Shown in pieces: positions 52,621 through 63,350 of a stretch of DNA of 64,000 nt (positions are counted from its first letter, which is position 1; each line of letters begins with the position of its first letter). The stretch comes from Cephalopachus bancanus (taxonomy: Eukaryota > Chordata > Mammalia > Primates > Tarsiidae). The stretch is taken from the NCBI GenBank assembly GCA_027257055.1, contig JAPVLO010000381.1, positions 124,001 to 188,000 of the forward strand, read 5' to 3'. Under the pieces are notes generated by a model. The model ran no database searches, was not told where the DNA came from, and was given only the letters and a program-made list of their open reading frames with translations. The translations under genes were made by a program, and so were the position numbers.

Positions 52621-53338
52621 GATGTTTGATATATGTATACATGTGGAATGGTGAACTGAAGCAATTTAACATATGCATTACTTCACGTACTTATTTTATA
52701 GTGAGGACACTTAAAATTTACTCTCAGTAATTTTCAAGTACACAATATATTTTTATTAAAGTAGCCACCATGTTGTAATATAGATCCTTGAACTTAGTCC
52801 TCCTGCCTAACTAAAATTTTGTGTTCTTTGACCACCATTTTCCCAATCTCCCACACCCAGTCTCTGCTCATTTTACTCTGCTTCTAAGAGATTGACTTTT
52901 TTTTTTTTTGAGTTGGAGTCTCATTCTGTCACCCAGGCTGGAGTATAGTGGCACCCTCACGGCCACCCCAGCATTGACCCGCTGGGCTCCAGGGATCCTT
53001 CTGCCTCAGCCTTCTGAGTAGCCGGAACTACAGGTGCACACTACTGCTCCCAGCTAATTTTGATTTCTTGTAGAGAGGAGGTCTTGCCAAGTTGCCTGGG
53101 GGGGTCTTGAACCCGTGGGCTCAGGCAATTCACTTGCCTCGGCCTCCCACAGTGCTGGAATTACAGGCTGAGCCACCGAGTCTGGCCACTAATTTACAAT
53201 TCTAACAACAGTGTGCCCGTGTTTCTTTTTCTCCGATCCTCTTCAACATGTGTTATTTTTTATCTTTTTGATAGTAGCCATTCTAACAGGTGTGAGATGA
53301 TACAGTGTGGTTTTAGTTTGCATTTCTCTTGATGATTA
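52621..53338 (-). mobile_element. Second antisense L1 3' UTR fragment
   Basis: Restarts the L1 3' UTR: AACATATGCATTACTTCACG, GTAGCCACCATGTTGTAATA, then AGTAGCCATTCTAACAGGTG after the nested Alu. Confidence 0.82.
52887..53186 (-). repeat. Alu nested in L1
   Basis: Reverse element from T11 to GAGCCACCGAGTCTGGCC. Confidence 0.9.
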
Positions 53339-54130
53339 GTGATCATTTGCCCTGACCTCTGCCCTCTGGCTGCCCGTGGTGACATGCCGGACCCCTCTCT
53401 GACTGCCCCTGAATCGTGGCTGATGTTCTTTGCACTGGAATCTTCCTTTCAGACCGGGCAGTTGGTCCATGGTCATGAGCTGGACTTAGTGATGCGCCCT
53501 GCAGACGCGGCTGGGGCTGTGTTCACTGCTGACATGGGCGCTCCCAGCCCCGCAGGTGGGTATGCTTTGGACAGACCATGAGTACCTGCACCACCGCTGT
53601 GACAACTTGGGTCTTGTGTGAGGTAGCAAAAGCACAGGCAGGGCGAGGATTTCCTGCTTGAATCTGTGGTGTTTGATTAGACCTAGAACCAGTGCAGCCA
53701 GAACGGAAACTCCCCACAAACATCCTAGATTTTTCTCATGTGTTTTATTTAAAATATATATATATGGATATGACTGAAAAATACGACGGCAAGGAAAGAG
53801 TTAAGTTGAAAGGAAAAAGCCGCCACCTGGTGCCCCTGGGACTCCTGTCCCACCTGTCTCACCTGTTAACATCTGGTGCAACAGCTGGACTGAGTGTCTT
53901 AGGCTTCCCACCTGCCCTCCACCCTCAGCGTGGGGTGGAAATATCGTTATTTTAGTTTCTTTCCTTGTTATCATTGTCGCAATAAGCACCTTTAAAGAAT
54001 ATGGATTTAGACATCTGTATTGTTCATCTGATTAAACAGACTCTTGTGACTTCCACCTTATAAGGGTATCGGCCCTAGGAATTGGTCTACGTTTCTAAGT
54101 ATTCTGTTGATTCAGACATCTCTTTTTTCA
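53339..54130. other. Unassigned island between L1 fragments
   Basis: GC-moderate sequence with an 80-codon + frame (53339-53581) and an imperfect (TA)n near 53755. No family match recognised; it starts exactly where the L1 homology breaks off. Confidence 0.35.
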
Positions 54131-54527
54131 GCCTTTTGTTTCTAGGAGTTTCTAATTGCCTTTCTTTTTTCTTACATTCCCTTCTCGTATCAAATCCTTA
54201 ATTAACGCCCTTCAGCGTTTCTGGCGTCCCATCTGAAAACTCACTGCTGGGGGCCCTCCTGGCCCTGTGTCCATCCCCGGGCCAGCTCCCGAGGCCTGAG
54301 GTGTAGCCACCATTCCCAGCACTCTCTTCTTCCTTGCGTTTGCTCCAGTGTCTCCTGAATGCCAGACAGGTGTTCCAGTGTCCATTCTTTCTCAGCTCCC
54401 TGGGTTTGAAGTCATTTTCCTCACTAAGAGTACCTGATGGCCAACAAGGTGACGTGGGGACCTGAATGAGGACCAAACTTTACCTGTACAATGGCCATTT
54501 GTATACCTGACCCTGAATTGTACCCCA
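54131..54527. other. Unassigned, possibly old LINE-derived
   Basis: Contains CAGCACTCTCTTCTTCCTTG and GTCATTTTCCTCACTAAGAG. I could not place it in a family with confidence. Confidence 0.3.
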
Positions 54528-54838
54528 CGTCATTTTTTTTTTTGGTTTGTTTTTGTTTTGAGTTGGAGTCTCACTCTGTCGCCCAGACCGGAGTGCAGTG
54601 GCTGCTCCCGGCCACCGCAGCCTCGACCTGCTGGGCTCAGACGATCCTCCCGCCTCAGCCTTCCAAGTAGCTGGAACTGCAGGCGTTGCGCTACCGCGCC
54701 CAGCTAAATGTTTATTTGTTGTATTCACGAGGTTTTGCCAAGTGGCCTGGGCGGGTCTCGAACCCGTGTGCTCAGGCCATCCACTCACCTCGTCCTCCCA
54801 AAGTGCTGGGATGACAGGCTGAATCACGGAGCCCAGCC
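54528..54838 (-). repeat. Alu dimer
   Basis: Reverse element with a T11GGTTTGTTTTTG tail, ending GAATCACGGAGCCCAGCC. Confidence 0.9.
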
Positions 54839-54879
54839 TCACACATCTTTAAAATTAAAAAAAAAAAAAAAAAGAATCT

Positions 54880-55669
54880 TCAATTGACTTTGCAAGAAAG
54901 AGTGCCTGTGAGATAAATGTTCTGATTCCTTGCATGTTCTCAAAATGTTTTAAATCTGCCCTCACATTTGATTAACAATTGGGCAGGACAGAAATTGTAG
55001 CTGAAAGTGCTTTTCACCTGGGAAATGTGAAGACGTTGCATTATTGCTTTGTAGTCTCCAGTGTTGTTAGTTCAAATGTCATTCTGATGTTTTCTTTTTT
55101 TTCTTTGCAGATAACGTATCTTTCCTTTCTGGTGTTGTTTTAGCTGCCTCCCTCCTCCATCTCCTCCTCCTTTCTTCTTTCTTCTTCTTCCAGACAAAGT
55201 TGCTCTGTTGCCCAGGCTGGAGTGCAGTGGCGTGATCGTAATTCACTGCAACCTCGAGCTCTTGGGCTCCAGTTAACCTCCGGTCTTGGTCTCCCAAGGT
55301 GCTGGGATTACAGATGTGTGCCACTGTGCCTGTTCATCCACCTCACGCCTTTTTTTTTTTTTTTTGGTCTTGCTATTCTGAAATTTCACAATCGTGGTCC
55401 CAGGTGAAGGTCTTGTTACTTCATCTTGCTGTTAAGGCTCTCAGGGTAAAAGAGCAAGTTCTCCCTTAAGCTCTGAGCACTTTTGTGATATTCTTTGAGA
55501 ATTTCTTGGAAAAGTCCCTCCTTCCATGTCTCCAGCTGTCTCTTTAGAGCACCGATGTTATTTGGATATTGGAACTCTGGAACCAAGCTCCCAAAGAACT
55601 TACCTTTTAGCTTAAATTTTAGTTTTAAAAATTGTGTGCTTTGGAGATATTTCTTAAATTCTTCCAATT
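54880..55669 (-). mobile_element. Old L1/HAL1-like antisense fragment
   Basis: TTCTTTTTTTTCTTTGCAGA, then TAACGTATCTTTCCTTTCTG, and later GTCTCTTTAGAGCACCGATG with ATTTGGATATTGGAACTCTGG, match the pattern of antisense old LINE-1 sequence. Confidence 0.55.
55190..55338 (-). repeat. Monomeric Alu in old LINE
   Basis: Single arm: TGCTCTGTTGCCCAGGCTGG to GTGTGCCACTGTGCCTG; ancestral in type. Confidence 0.8.
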
Positions 55670-55966
55670 TTTTTTTTTTTTTTTTTTTTTTTGAGTCGGA
55701 GTCTCACTCTGTCGCCCAGCCTGGAGGGCAGCGGCCGCTCCCGGCCACCGCAGCCTCGACCTGCCGGGCTCCGGCGCTCCTTCCGCCTCAGCCTTCCGAG
55801 TAGCCGGAATTCCAGGCATGCGCTACCACGCCCGGCTGATTTTTTGATTTATTGTGGAGATGAGGTCTCGCTGCCCAGGCGGGTCTCGAACCCGCGGGCT
55901 CGGGCAATCCACTCACCTCAGCCTCCCAAAGGCGCGGGATGACAGGCTGAGCCACCGGGCCCGGCT
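55670..55966 (-). repeat. Alu, young indel subfamily
   Basis: Flanked by CTTCCAATTTTTT, with a T22 tail. Both diagnostic indels present. Confidence 0.93.
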
Positions 55967-56012
55967 GTCTTCCAATTTTTTAATTTTGGCGGTTACATGT
56001 TTTAAGGTAATT

Positions 56013-56312
56013 TCAGCTGTCCGTGGTGGCTCATGTCTGCAATCCCAGTGCTTTGGGAGGCTGAGGTGAGAAGAGTGCTTGGGGCCAGGAGTTTGAGACC
56101 AGCCTGGGCAACATAGAGAGACCTTGTCTCCAGAAAAATAAAAAAAGTTAGCGGGGCATGGTGGCAATGCACGTGAGTCCCAGCTACCCGGGAGGGAGGT
56201 TGAGGCGAGACCACTGCCTGAGCCCAGGAGATGGAGCCTGCGGTGAGCTGTGGTCATGCCACGGCCCTCCAGTCTGGGTGACAGAGTGAGACCCTGACTC
56301 GAAAGAGAGACT
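56013..56312 (+). repeat. Older Alu dimer
   Basis: Forward element with CAACATAGAGAGACC and GAGACCCTGACTCG, close to AluJ. Confidence 0.87.
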
Positions 56313-58260
56313 CTGAGAGTTTCAAGCTGTCTCTCCTGATCTCTGATTTTTTCCTTCCTTAATAGTTGGATTCTTGGCTACATTCTGTGTTCCACCCAGG
56401 GATAGTCCCACATTCTCAGTAACTTAATTCCATTTGCACACATTCTCATTTACTCTTTGGGCTGTAAAATTCCGTGGCTTTTGACAGATGCACAGTGGGC
56501 AGGCACCTATCGTTCAGGCGTCCCACAAAAGATTTCAAGCTTCGGCCCCCACAAACCCCATGCGGCCACCGATCTGCTTACCATCTCTGCCGCTCCTGCC
56601 TTTTCCAGAATGTCCTACGGGTGGGGTCATGCGGCCTGTTCCCACCACTGCTCTGGCTCAGCCTGAGCGGGTGAGACTCAGCGACGTTGCCTGGGCTGAT
56701 CGGTCCTTCCTCTCCGTGGAGAAATGGTGTTCCCGCTGCACGCTGCAGCTCCGTTTGGTTGGGCCTTCGGCTGCTGAAGGACACCCTGAGCCCCTTCAGT
56801 TTTGGCAGCCACGAAGAGCGTTTCCATTCGTGATCGCGTGCTGCTTTTCCTGTGGACATAACTCTTCGAGGCGGTTGTCTAAATACCTAAGAGGGTGATT
56901 GTTGGGCCAGAGGGTAAGACTGGTTTAGGTTTGGGAAAAACTGCCAAACTGCCGTCCAAAGTGCCTGTACCTTTATGCCTTCTGCCAGTGAGAGATGAGA
57001 GTTTCTGATGCACTTGCTATGTTGTTGTTGTTGTTGTTAAGATTTTGGCCATTGGGATAGATGTTCAGTGCTATCTCCTGGTTTTAATTTACTTTTTCCA
57101 CGTGACAATTGTTGAGCATTTTTTGTATGCTTGTTTGGCATGTGTATATTTGGTGAGGCGTCATTCAGATTTTTACACATTTTCAGTTGGGCTGTTTGTC
57201 TAATTGTTATTGAGTTTTAGTTTTTTAATTTTTGGTATATGTTGAGGACTAGTACTTTTTTAGTTGTGTTTCCCAAATATTGTCTGAGTCTACAGCTTTT
57301 TTTTTTTTTTTCCAATTTTCTCAACAAGATCTTTCCTAGAGTAGGTGTTTTAAATTTTAATACAGTCCACATTGTCAATTTGCTTTCTTTCATGAACTAG
57401 CTTTTGGTATCGTTCCTAAAAACTTACCACCAAAGCCGAGACCGTATAGGCTTTCTTCTGTGTTTTCTTCTATTATATTTACGACTTTGCACTTGAAAAT
57501 TTAAGTCTCTGTGCGATTTTGAGTGAGGTTTTGGGAAAGCTGGAAAGTTTGTGTCCATGTTGATTTTTTTCCAGTGTTGTTTCCGATTGCTCCCTCACCA
57601 TTTGTGGAGCAGACTTTTCCCTCTCCATTGGGCTGCCTTTGTCTCTTGGACAGAATCAGAGGACTGAATTTACACGGATCTATTTTGGGGCCCTCTGTTC
57701 GGGTCCCCTTAACCCATTCGTCTGTGCCCTCGCCTGTATCCCGCTTGCTTCATTCCTGTAGCCTCTTGTTAAGCGCACACATCTGGAGGTGGAGGTTCTT
57801 TAACTCTGTTCTTCTTAATCTTTTTTTTTCCTTTTTTTTTTTGTGTCGGAGTCTCAACTGTCGCCCAGGCTGGAGTGCAGAGGCACGCTCACGGCCACTG
57901 AAGCCTCGTCCTGCTGGCTCCGGCGATCCTTCCGCCTCAGCCTCCCAAGTAGCTGGAGTTACAGGTGCGCACCACCACACCTGGCTAATTTTGATTTATT
58001 GTAGAGGCGAGGTCCGTCTAGTTGCCCAGGCTGGTTTCGAGTCCATGGGCTCAGGCAATCCTCTCGCCTCCGGCCTCCCGAATGACAACCAGTTCTGGGT
58101 CTTATGTCAGCGCTTCCAGTTTTAGAAACGGCTGATATCTTTGCTGGGGATTGGGGTCCTTCTGCTGAACCCATAGATCAAGTCGGACCGAATCGTCACG
58201 CCCACAGCCATGAGCGTCCTGAGCAGGAGCTGTTTCTGCGCGTTCTGGATGCGTGTTGGT
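56313..58260 (-). mobile_element. Antisense L1 remnant with GC-elevated sequence
   Basis: Tracks the antisense L1 (L1M-type) order: CTTTTCCAGAATGTCCTACG, AACTGCCAAACTGCCGTCCA, GATTTTGGCCATTGGGATAG, ATTGTTATTGAGTTTTAGTT, then, after an Alu, GATATCTTTGCTGGGGATTG and CCCATAGATCAAGTCGG. Many positions have changed to G or C. Confidence 0.8.
57822..58080 (-). repeat. 5'-truncated Alu nested in L1
   Basis: Reverse element ending at CCTCCGGCCTCCCG, so ~40 bases of the Alu 5' end are missing. Confidence 0.88.
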
Positions 58261-58529
58261 GCATGTGGGGTCCGATCGAGGGGGGTCTCCCGCTTTTGGG
58301 GGGACGCTGCCAGCAGCTTTTGCAAGTTTCGGCTTCCAGCTCCTCCTGCCCACCGCGGCTGACCCTCGGGGACTCGGCCGCTGGTCCGGGTTCACCCCTG
58401 GCCTGCGCGGTCCCGTCCCGGGGCCGGGCGCGGGGTCCGCGAGGTCGGCCCGGGGTCCACGAGGCGGCGGGAGCGGGAGTCCTGGGCCCCCGAGACTCCA
58501 CGGCCGCCGGGAGGAGGCGCCCGGGGCCC

Positions 58530-59880
58530 CGCCGAGCGGGGGCCGAGCCGAGCGGGGGCCGAGCTGAGCCAGGCTGAGGCCGAACTGGGCGGGGGCCGAG
58601 CCGAGCGGGGGCCGAGCCGAGCGGGGCCGAGCCGAGTGGGGGCCGAGCTGAGCCGAGCGTAGGCCGAACTCGGCGGGAGCCGAGGCGGGCGGGGCCGAGA
58701 CGACTGGGGGCCGAGCCGAGCGGGGGCCGAGCCGAGCTAGGCTGAGGCCGAACTGGGCGGGGGCCGAGGCGAGCGGGGCCGAGCCGAGCGGGGACCGAGC
58801 CGAGCGGGGGCCGAGCCGGGCGGGGCCGAGCCGAGTGGGGGCCGAGCTGAGCCGAGCGAAGGCCGAACTGGGCGGGGGCTGAGGTGGGCGGGGCCGAGCC
58901 GACTGGGGGCCGAGCCGACTGGGGGCCGAGCCGAGTGGGGGCTGAGCCGAGCGGGGGCCGAGCCGAGCGGGGGCCGAGTCGGGCGGGGCCGAGCCGGGCG
59001 GAGCCGAGCCGAGCCGGGTCGAGCCGAGCGGGGGCCGAGCCGACCGGGGCCGAGCCGAGTGGGGGCCGAGCCGAGCGAGGGCCGAGCTCAGCCGAGCGGG
59101 GGCCGAGCCGACCGGGGCCGAGCCGAGCCGTGGCCGAGCCGAGCGGGGGCCGAGCTGAGCCGAGCGGAGGCCGAACTGGGCGGGGGCCGAGGCGAGCGGA
59201 GCCAAACCGAGCGGGGGCCGAGCCGAGGGGGGCCGAGCCGAGTGGGTGCCGAGCTGAGCCGAGCTGAGGCCGAACTGGGCGGGGGCCGAGGCGAGCGGGG
59301 CCGAGCCGAGCGGGGGCCGAGCCGAGCGGGGGCCGAGCTGAGCCGAGCGGAGGCCGAACTGGGCGGGGGCCGAGGCGAGCGGAGCCAAACCGAGCGGGGG
59401 CCGAGCCGAGGGGGGCCGAGCCGAGGCCGAACTGGGCGGGGGCCGAGGCGAGCGGGGCCGAGCCGAGCGGGGGCCGAGCCGAGCGGGGGCCGAGCTGAGC
59501 CGAGCTGAGGCCGAACTGGGCGGGGGCCGAGGCGAGCGGGGCCGAGCCGGGTGAGGGCCGAGCCGGGCGGGGCCGAGCCGAGCCGAGTCGAGCCGAGCGG
59601 GGACCGAGCCGACCGGGGCCGAGCCGAGTGGGGGCCGAGCCGAGCGGGGGCCGAGCCGAGCCGAGCGGAGGCCGAACTGGGCGAGGGCCGAGGCGAGCGG
59701 GGCCGAGCCGGGTGGGGCCGAGCCGAGCCGAGCAGGGGCCGAGCCGAGCGGGACCGAGCCGAGCGGGGCCGAGCGGGGGCCGAGCCGAGCCGAGCGGGCG
59801 CCGAGCCTGGCGGGACCGAGCCGAGCCGAGCGGGGACCGAGCCGAGCTGGGCCGAGCCGAGCGGGGGCCGAGTCGGGCCG
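58530..59880 (+). repeat. GC-rich minisatellite (CCGAGCCGAGCGGGGG family)
   Basis: Built from 5-bp-like CCGAG / CGGGG modules in units such as GGGGGCCGAGCCGAGC. The marker CCGAACTGGGCG recurs near 58580, 58748, 58863, 59171, 59270, 59353, 59427, 59510 and 59671; spacings of 83 bp or close recur, giving a higher-order period. A segment near 59175-59230 is repeated 182 bp later. Long frames on both strands are translations of the repeat. Confidence 0.95.
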
Positions 59881-60144
59881 ACTACGGCCCGCGCCGGCGC
59901 CCGGCCGGGGTCCGCGCGTGCCCTCGGTGCGCGTCCGCCTCCCTCTTCCCGGGCCGCCGTAGCCGCGCGGCCTCGCGACGCCCGGGCAGCCGGGGAGAAG
60001 GCGCGGCGAGGCGGGGCGCGGGTGGAGGAGGCGCCGGGTCCGCGGGCCGAGCGCGCGCGCCCTGGGCGGGGCTCCGCGGCCGTCGGGGCCGGCCGGGCGG
60101 CTCGCGGCCTCGGGCTCGGGCGTGGTGGGGCCCGGCCCTGGGCG

Positions 60145-60425
60145 GGGCGCGGGCCGGGAAGGGGTGCAGGTCGGGACGGGGCGGGAGGCAGGTGGGGTGG
60201 GATCGGGTGCAGGTGGTGGCTGACCTGGGAGCAGGTAGGTAAGGGGTGGAGGTCGGGGCGGGGCGGGGTGCAGGTGAGGTCAGATCGGGGTGCAGGCCTG
60301 AGGCGCGCCTGGTGCGGGTGGGGGTGGGTTGCAGGTCGGGGGCAGGGGGAGTGCGGATGGGAGCAGAGCTGGGGTGCAGGATGGAACGGGTCCGGGTCGG
60401 GGTGCAGATCCGGGTCAGGCAGGCG
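60145..60425 (+). repeat. Degenerate GGGGTGCAGGTCGGG repeat
   Basis: Variants of GGGGTGCAGGTCGGG recur about every 25-60 bp (60160, 60205, 60265, 60290, 60330, 60370, 60400). G-runs make quadruplex formation likely on the + strand. Confidence 0.75.
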
Positions 60426-60660
60426 CCCCTGAGAGTCACCCCAAGCCCGAGACCAGAGGAATCACTGCATTCCGTGTAAACACTTTTATTCCTGTTTTAA
60501 GGGTCCCTTGTTCTTACAGTGTTAAAGTAGTTGAAACAATACTGAAAAATTGAAAAGTGGGCATATTCCAACTTGCAACAGTATTTAAGTCTGAATTACT
60601 ATTTACACCAAAGCAGAAGTCATTAACATTCTCTTTTGTGGCTTTAAAGAAAGTAAACTT

Positions 60661-60962
60661 TCCAGGCGTGGTGGCTCATACCTGTGATCCCACACTTTGG
60701 GAGGCGGAGGTGAGGCCAAGGCAAGAGGATTGCCTGAGCCCAGGGGTTCGAGACCAGCCTGGGCAACTGGGCGAGACCTCGCCTCTACAATAAATCAAGA
60801 AAAATCAGCCAGGAATGGTGGCTAACCACGCCTGTAGTTCGGCTACTTGGAAGACTGAGGTGGAAGGTTTTCCTGAGCCCGGCACGTGGAGGCTGTGGTG
60901 GCCGTGAGCGTGCCGCTGCCCTCCAGCCTGGGCGACAGGGTGACTCCGACTAAAAAAAAAAG
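60661..60962 (+). repeat. Alu dimer with small left-arm insertion
   Basis: The left arm has a partial duplication (GGAGGTGAGGCCAAGGCAAGAG). Confidence 0.9.
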
Positions 60963-61013
60963 AAGGTAAACTCGTCAACAAGTTTTCCTTTTCTTGAGAA
61001 AGTCAGTTAATTG

Positions 61014-61041
61014 GAGACACACACACACACACACACACACA
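61014..61041 (+). repeat. (CA)n microsatellite
   Basis: About 13 AC units directly upstream of a reverse Alu tail. Confidence 0.95.
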
Positions 61042-61044
61042 TTT

Positions 61045-61341
61045 CTTTTTTTGTTGTTTTGTGTCCGAGTCTCACTCTGTCACCCAGGCTGGAGTGCAGT
61101 GGCACGCTCACAGCCACCACAGCCTCAACCTGCCGGGCTCAGGTGATCCTTCTGACTCAGCCTTCCAAGTAGCTGGAATGACAGGTGTGCACCACCATGC
61201 CCGGCTAATTTTTTGACTTACTGTAGAGATGAGATCTCACCAAGTTGCCCAGGCTGGTCTTGAATCCCCGGGCTCAGGCAATCCTCTCGCTTCCACCTCC
61301 CAAAGTGCTGGTATGACAGGTGCAAGCCATCACGCCCGGCT
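61045..61341 (-). repeat. Alu dimer
   Basis: Reverse element from TTTGTTGTTTTGTGTCCGAG to CCATCACGCCCGGC. Confidence 0.9.
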
Positions 61342-61429
61342 TAATTGACAATATATTTGTAATGGTACATAAAAGTTTTATACAATCGACATTCTACAGT
61401 AGATGAACTATATTAACTTCTATCAAGCT

Positions 61430-61877
61430 TTGATATTAAACCATAAAATGAAGAAATTCACCTCTTTTTCTAGGCCTTGACTGTCTAGGCTTTTCTAGGT
61501 TTTAATTACAGTAGAATTTGCTAAAGGTCAGCTAACAATGCTGTGAGCCCCTCTAGTCCTGTGGTCTTTTCCAGTGGGAGATCTTTAAGCATCATTCCAA
61601 GCTCTTCTGTGCTAATTGGTCTCTATATATTTTTTTAGCGTTCATTTTGTTAATGTGTATTATTACTAGGGAATCATTGTTTTCCTCCAGGTTTCTAGTT
61701 TGATGCACTAGATTTCTCTTGATTTGATTTTTACTTTCTTCCCTTTCTAGAAAGTTTTTTACAGAATTTTTAACCCTGTGTACGTCTGATATTTTTTCCA
61801 TCAACTTCTTAGTTTATCTTATTTTCGATTGAGGATATTGTCATGTTTGACAATTTCTCAAATTCAATGACAGTCCT
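61430..61877 (-). mobile_element. Old antisense LINE-1 ORF2-region fragment
   Basis: GTGGGAGATCTTTAAGCATC, CTAATTGGTCTCTATATATT and TTTTCCTCCAGGTTTCTAG match the order of antisense ORF2; frames are broken. Confidence 0.5.
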
Positions 61878-62169
61878 TTTTTTTTTTTGAGTTGGAGTCT
61901 CACTCTTGTCGGCCAACCTGGAGTGCAGTGGCACACTCATGGCCACCACAGCCTCAACCTGCTGGGTTCAGGTCATCCTTCTGCCTCAGCCTTCCAGAGA
62001 GCTGGAACTGCAGGCGTGCGCCACCATGCCCAGCTGATTTTTTGATTTACTGTAGAGATGAGGTCTCACTGAGTTGCCCAGGCTGGTCTTGGACCCCCGG
62101 GTTCAGGCAGTCCTCTCACTTCAGCCTCCCAAAGTGCTGGGATGACAGGCTGAGCCACCGTGCCCAGCC
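61878..62169 (-). repeat. Alu dimer
   Basis: Flanked by TTCAATGACAGTC on both sides. Confidence 0.92.
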
Positions 62170-62189
62170 ACTTCAATGACAGTCTTAAA

Positions 62190-62472
62190 TAATTTTTTTT
62201 CTTTCTTTGAATTGGGGTCTCACTTTGTTGTGAGTGCAGTGGCACAATCACAGTTCACCAAAGCCTCAAGCTCCATCATCATTCAGCCTTAGCCTCCTGA
62301 GTAGCTGGGAGTACGGGCGTATGGTACCACCCTGGCTAATTTTTTGATTTTTTATAGAGTCGAGGTTTTGTTATGTTGCCCAGGCTGGTCTCAAACTCCT
62401 GGGCTTAAGTGATCCTCCTACCTCAGACTCCCAAAGTGCTGGGATGACAGCTGTGCGTCACCATGCCCAGAC
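62190..62472 (-). repeat. Older Alu dimer
   Basis: Reverse element with a deleted stretch (TTGTTGTGAGTGCAGTGGC); flanked by imperfect CAGTCTTAAAT / CAATCTTAAAT. Confidence 0.85.
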
Positions 62473-62564
62473 AGCAATCTTAAATGATTTTTAGTTATTT
62501 TCTGCTTAATAAGACTTATTTTGCAGGACCCACCTGCCAGTGCTATTGTTAAAAAAGTTATATA

Positions 62565-62858
62565 GGCTGGGTGTGGTGGCTCACACCTGTATTCCTAGCA
62601 CTTTGGGAAGCCGAGGTGAGAGAATTGCCTGAGTCCATGGGTTCGAGACCAGCGTGGGCAACTTGGTGAGACCTCATCTCTACAAGAAATCAAAAAATTA
62701 GCTGGATGTGGTGGCGCATGCCTGTAGTTCCAGCTACTTAGAAGGCTGAGGCAGAAGAAGCACCTGAACCCAGCAGGTTGAGGCTGTGGTGGCCGTGAGT
62801 GTGCCACTGCACTCCAGCCTGGGTGACAGAGTGAGACTCCAACTCAAAAAAAAAAAAA
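62565..62858 (+). repeat. Alu dimer
   Basis: Forward element flanked by AAAAGTTATATA. Confidence 0.92.
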
Positions 62859-62865
62859 GTTATAT

Positions 62866-62869
<4 letters not shown>

Positions 62870-62912
<43 letters not shown>
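62870..62912 (+). repeat. (CA)n microsatellite
   Basis: About 21 CA units just after the target duplication of the preceding Alu. Confidence 0.95.
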
Positions 62913-62913
<1 letters not shown>

Positions 62914-62942
62914 CCTCTTCCAACTTTGGATGAGATTATTGT

Positions 62943-63234
62943 TATTATTATTATTGAATCGGAGTTTCACTCTGTTGCCCAGGCTGGAGTGCAGTGGCAT
63001 GCTCATGGCCACCCCAGCATTGACCTGCTGGGCTCCAGCGAGCCTTCTGCCTTAGCCTTCCAAGTATCTGGAACTATAGGCATGCACTACCACATGGCTA
63101 ATTTTTTTGATTTATTGTAGAGATGAGGTCTCGCCAAGTTGCCCAGGCTGGTCTGAAACTCCTGGGCTCAGGCAATCCTCTTGCCTTGGCCTCCCGAAGT
63201 ACTGGGATGACAGGCTTGAGCCACCATGCCCGAC
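62943..63234 (-). repeat. Alu dimer
   Basis: Reverse element with an ATTATTATTATTATTGAATCGG tail; TGGATGAGAT flanks both ends. Confidence 0.92.
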
Positions 63235-63275
63235 CTGGATGAGATACTTCTATGCAAAATTTGTGAATCCATTTT

Positions 63276-63350
63276 AGGAGTTGGCAACAAGGGCAGCCCC
63301 CTCAGATCCCCTCCCGCTGTGGGAACTTTTCTGTCCTTTCAATAAATCTT
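63276..63350 (+). mobile_element. LTR-derived fragment with poly(A) signal
   Basis: TTGGCAACAAGGGCAGCCCC, then CTCCCGCTGTGGGAACTTTT and CTGTCCTTTCAATAAATCTTG resemble the R region of a primate endogenous retroviral LTR and match 40049-40145 on the opposite strand. No retroviral gene is present. Confidence 0.6.

Larger units (their letters stand above)
58330..60440. promoter_or_regulatory. Isolated CpG-rich block downstream of SKIL
   Basis: About 2.1 kb of very high GC and CpG, in an otherwise AT-rich retroelement region 9 kb after the SKIL 3' end. It contains two minisatellite-like segments and a non-repetitive CpG-dense core (about 59880-60150) with GGGCGGGG boxes. It could be an orphan promoter or simply a GC-rich tandem repeat. 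In human, CLDN11 is the next gene downstream, but I see none of its exons here. Confidence 0.6.

Noticed and set aside
53339..53581. 80-codon frame as a small gene
   Set aside because: No recognisable family, Kozak or promoter context that I can support; left as an unassigned stretch.
58102..59388. 428-codon minus-strand frame and plus-strand frames in the minisatellite
   Set aside because: Their residues simply repeat the DNA period (RLGPRSARP or GAEPSGGRAE); absence of stops follows from the GC-rich unit.
58530..59880. CRISPR-like repeat array
   Set aside because: No unique spacers and no fixed repeat length; the genome is mammalian, so it is a minisatellite.
63276..63350. Possible endogenous retrovirus
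   Set aside because: Only an LTR-like end of ~75 bp; no primer-binding site and no gag, pol or env sequence in the window.
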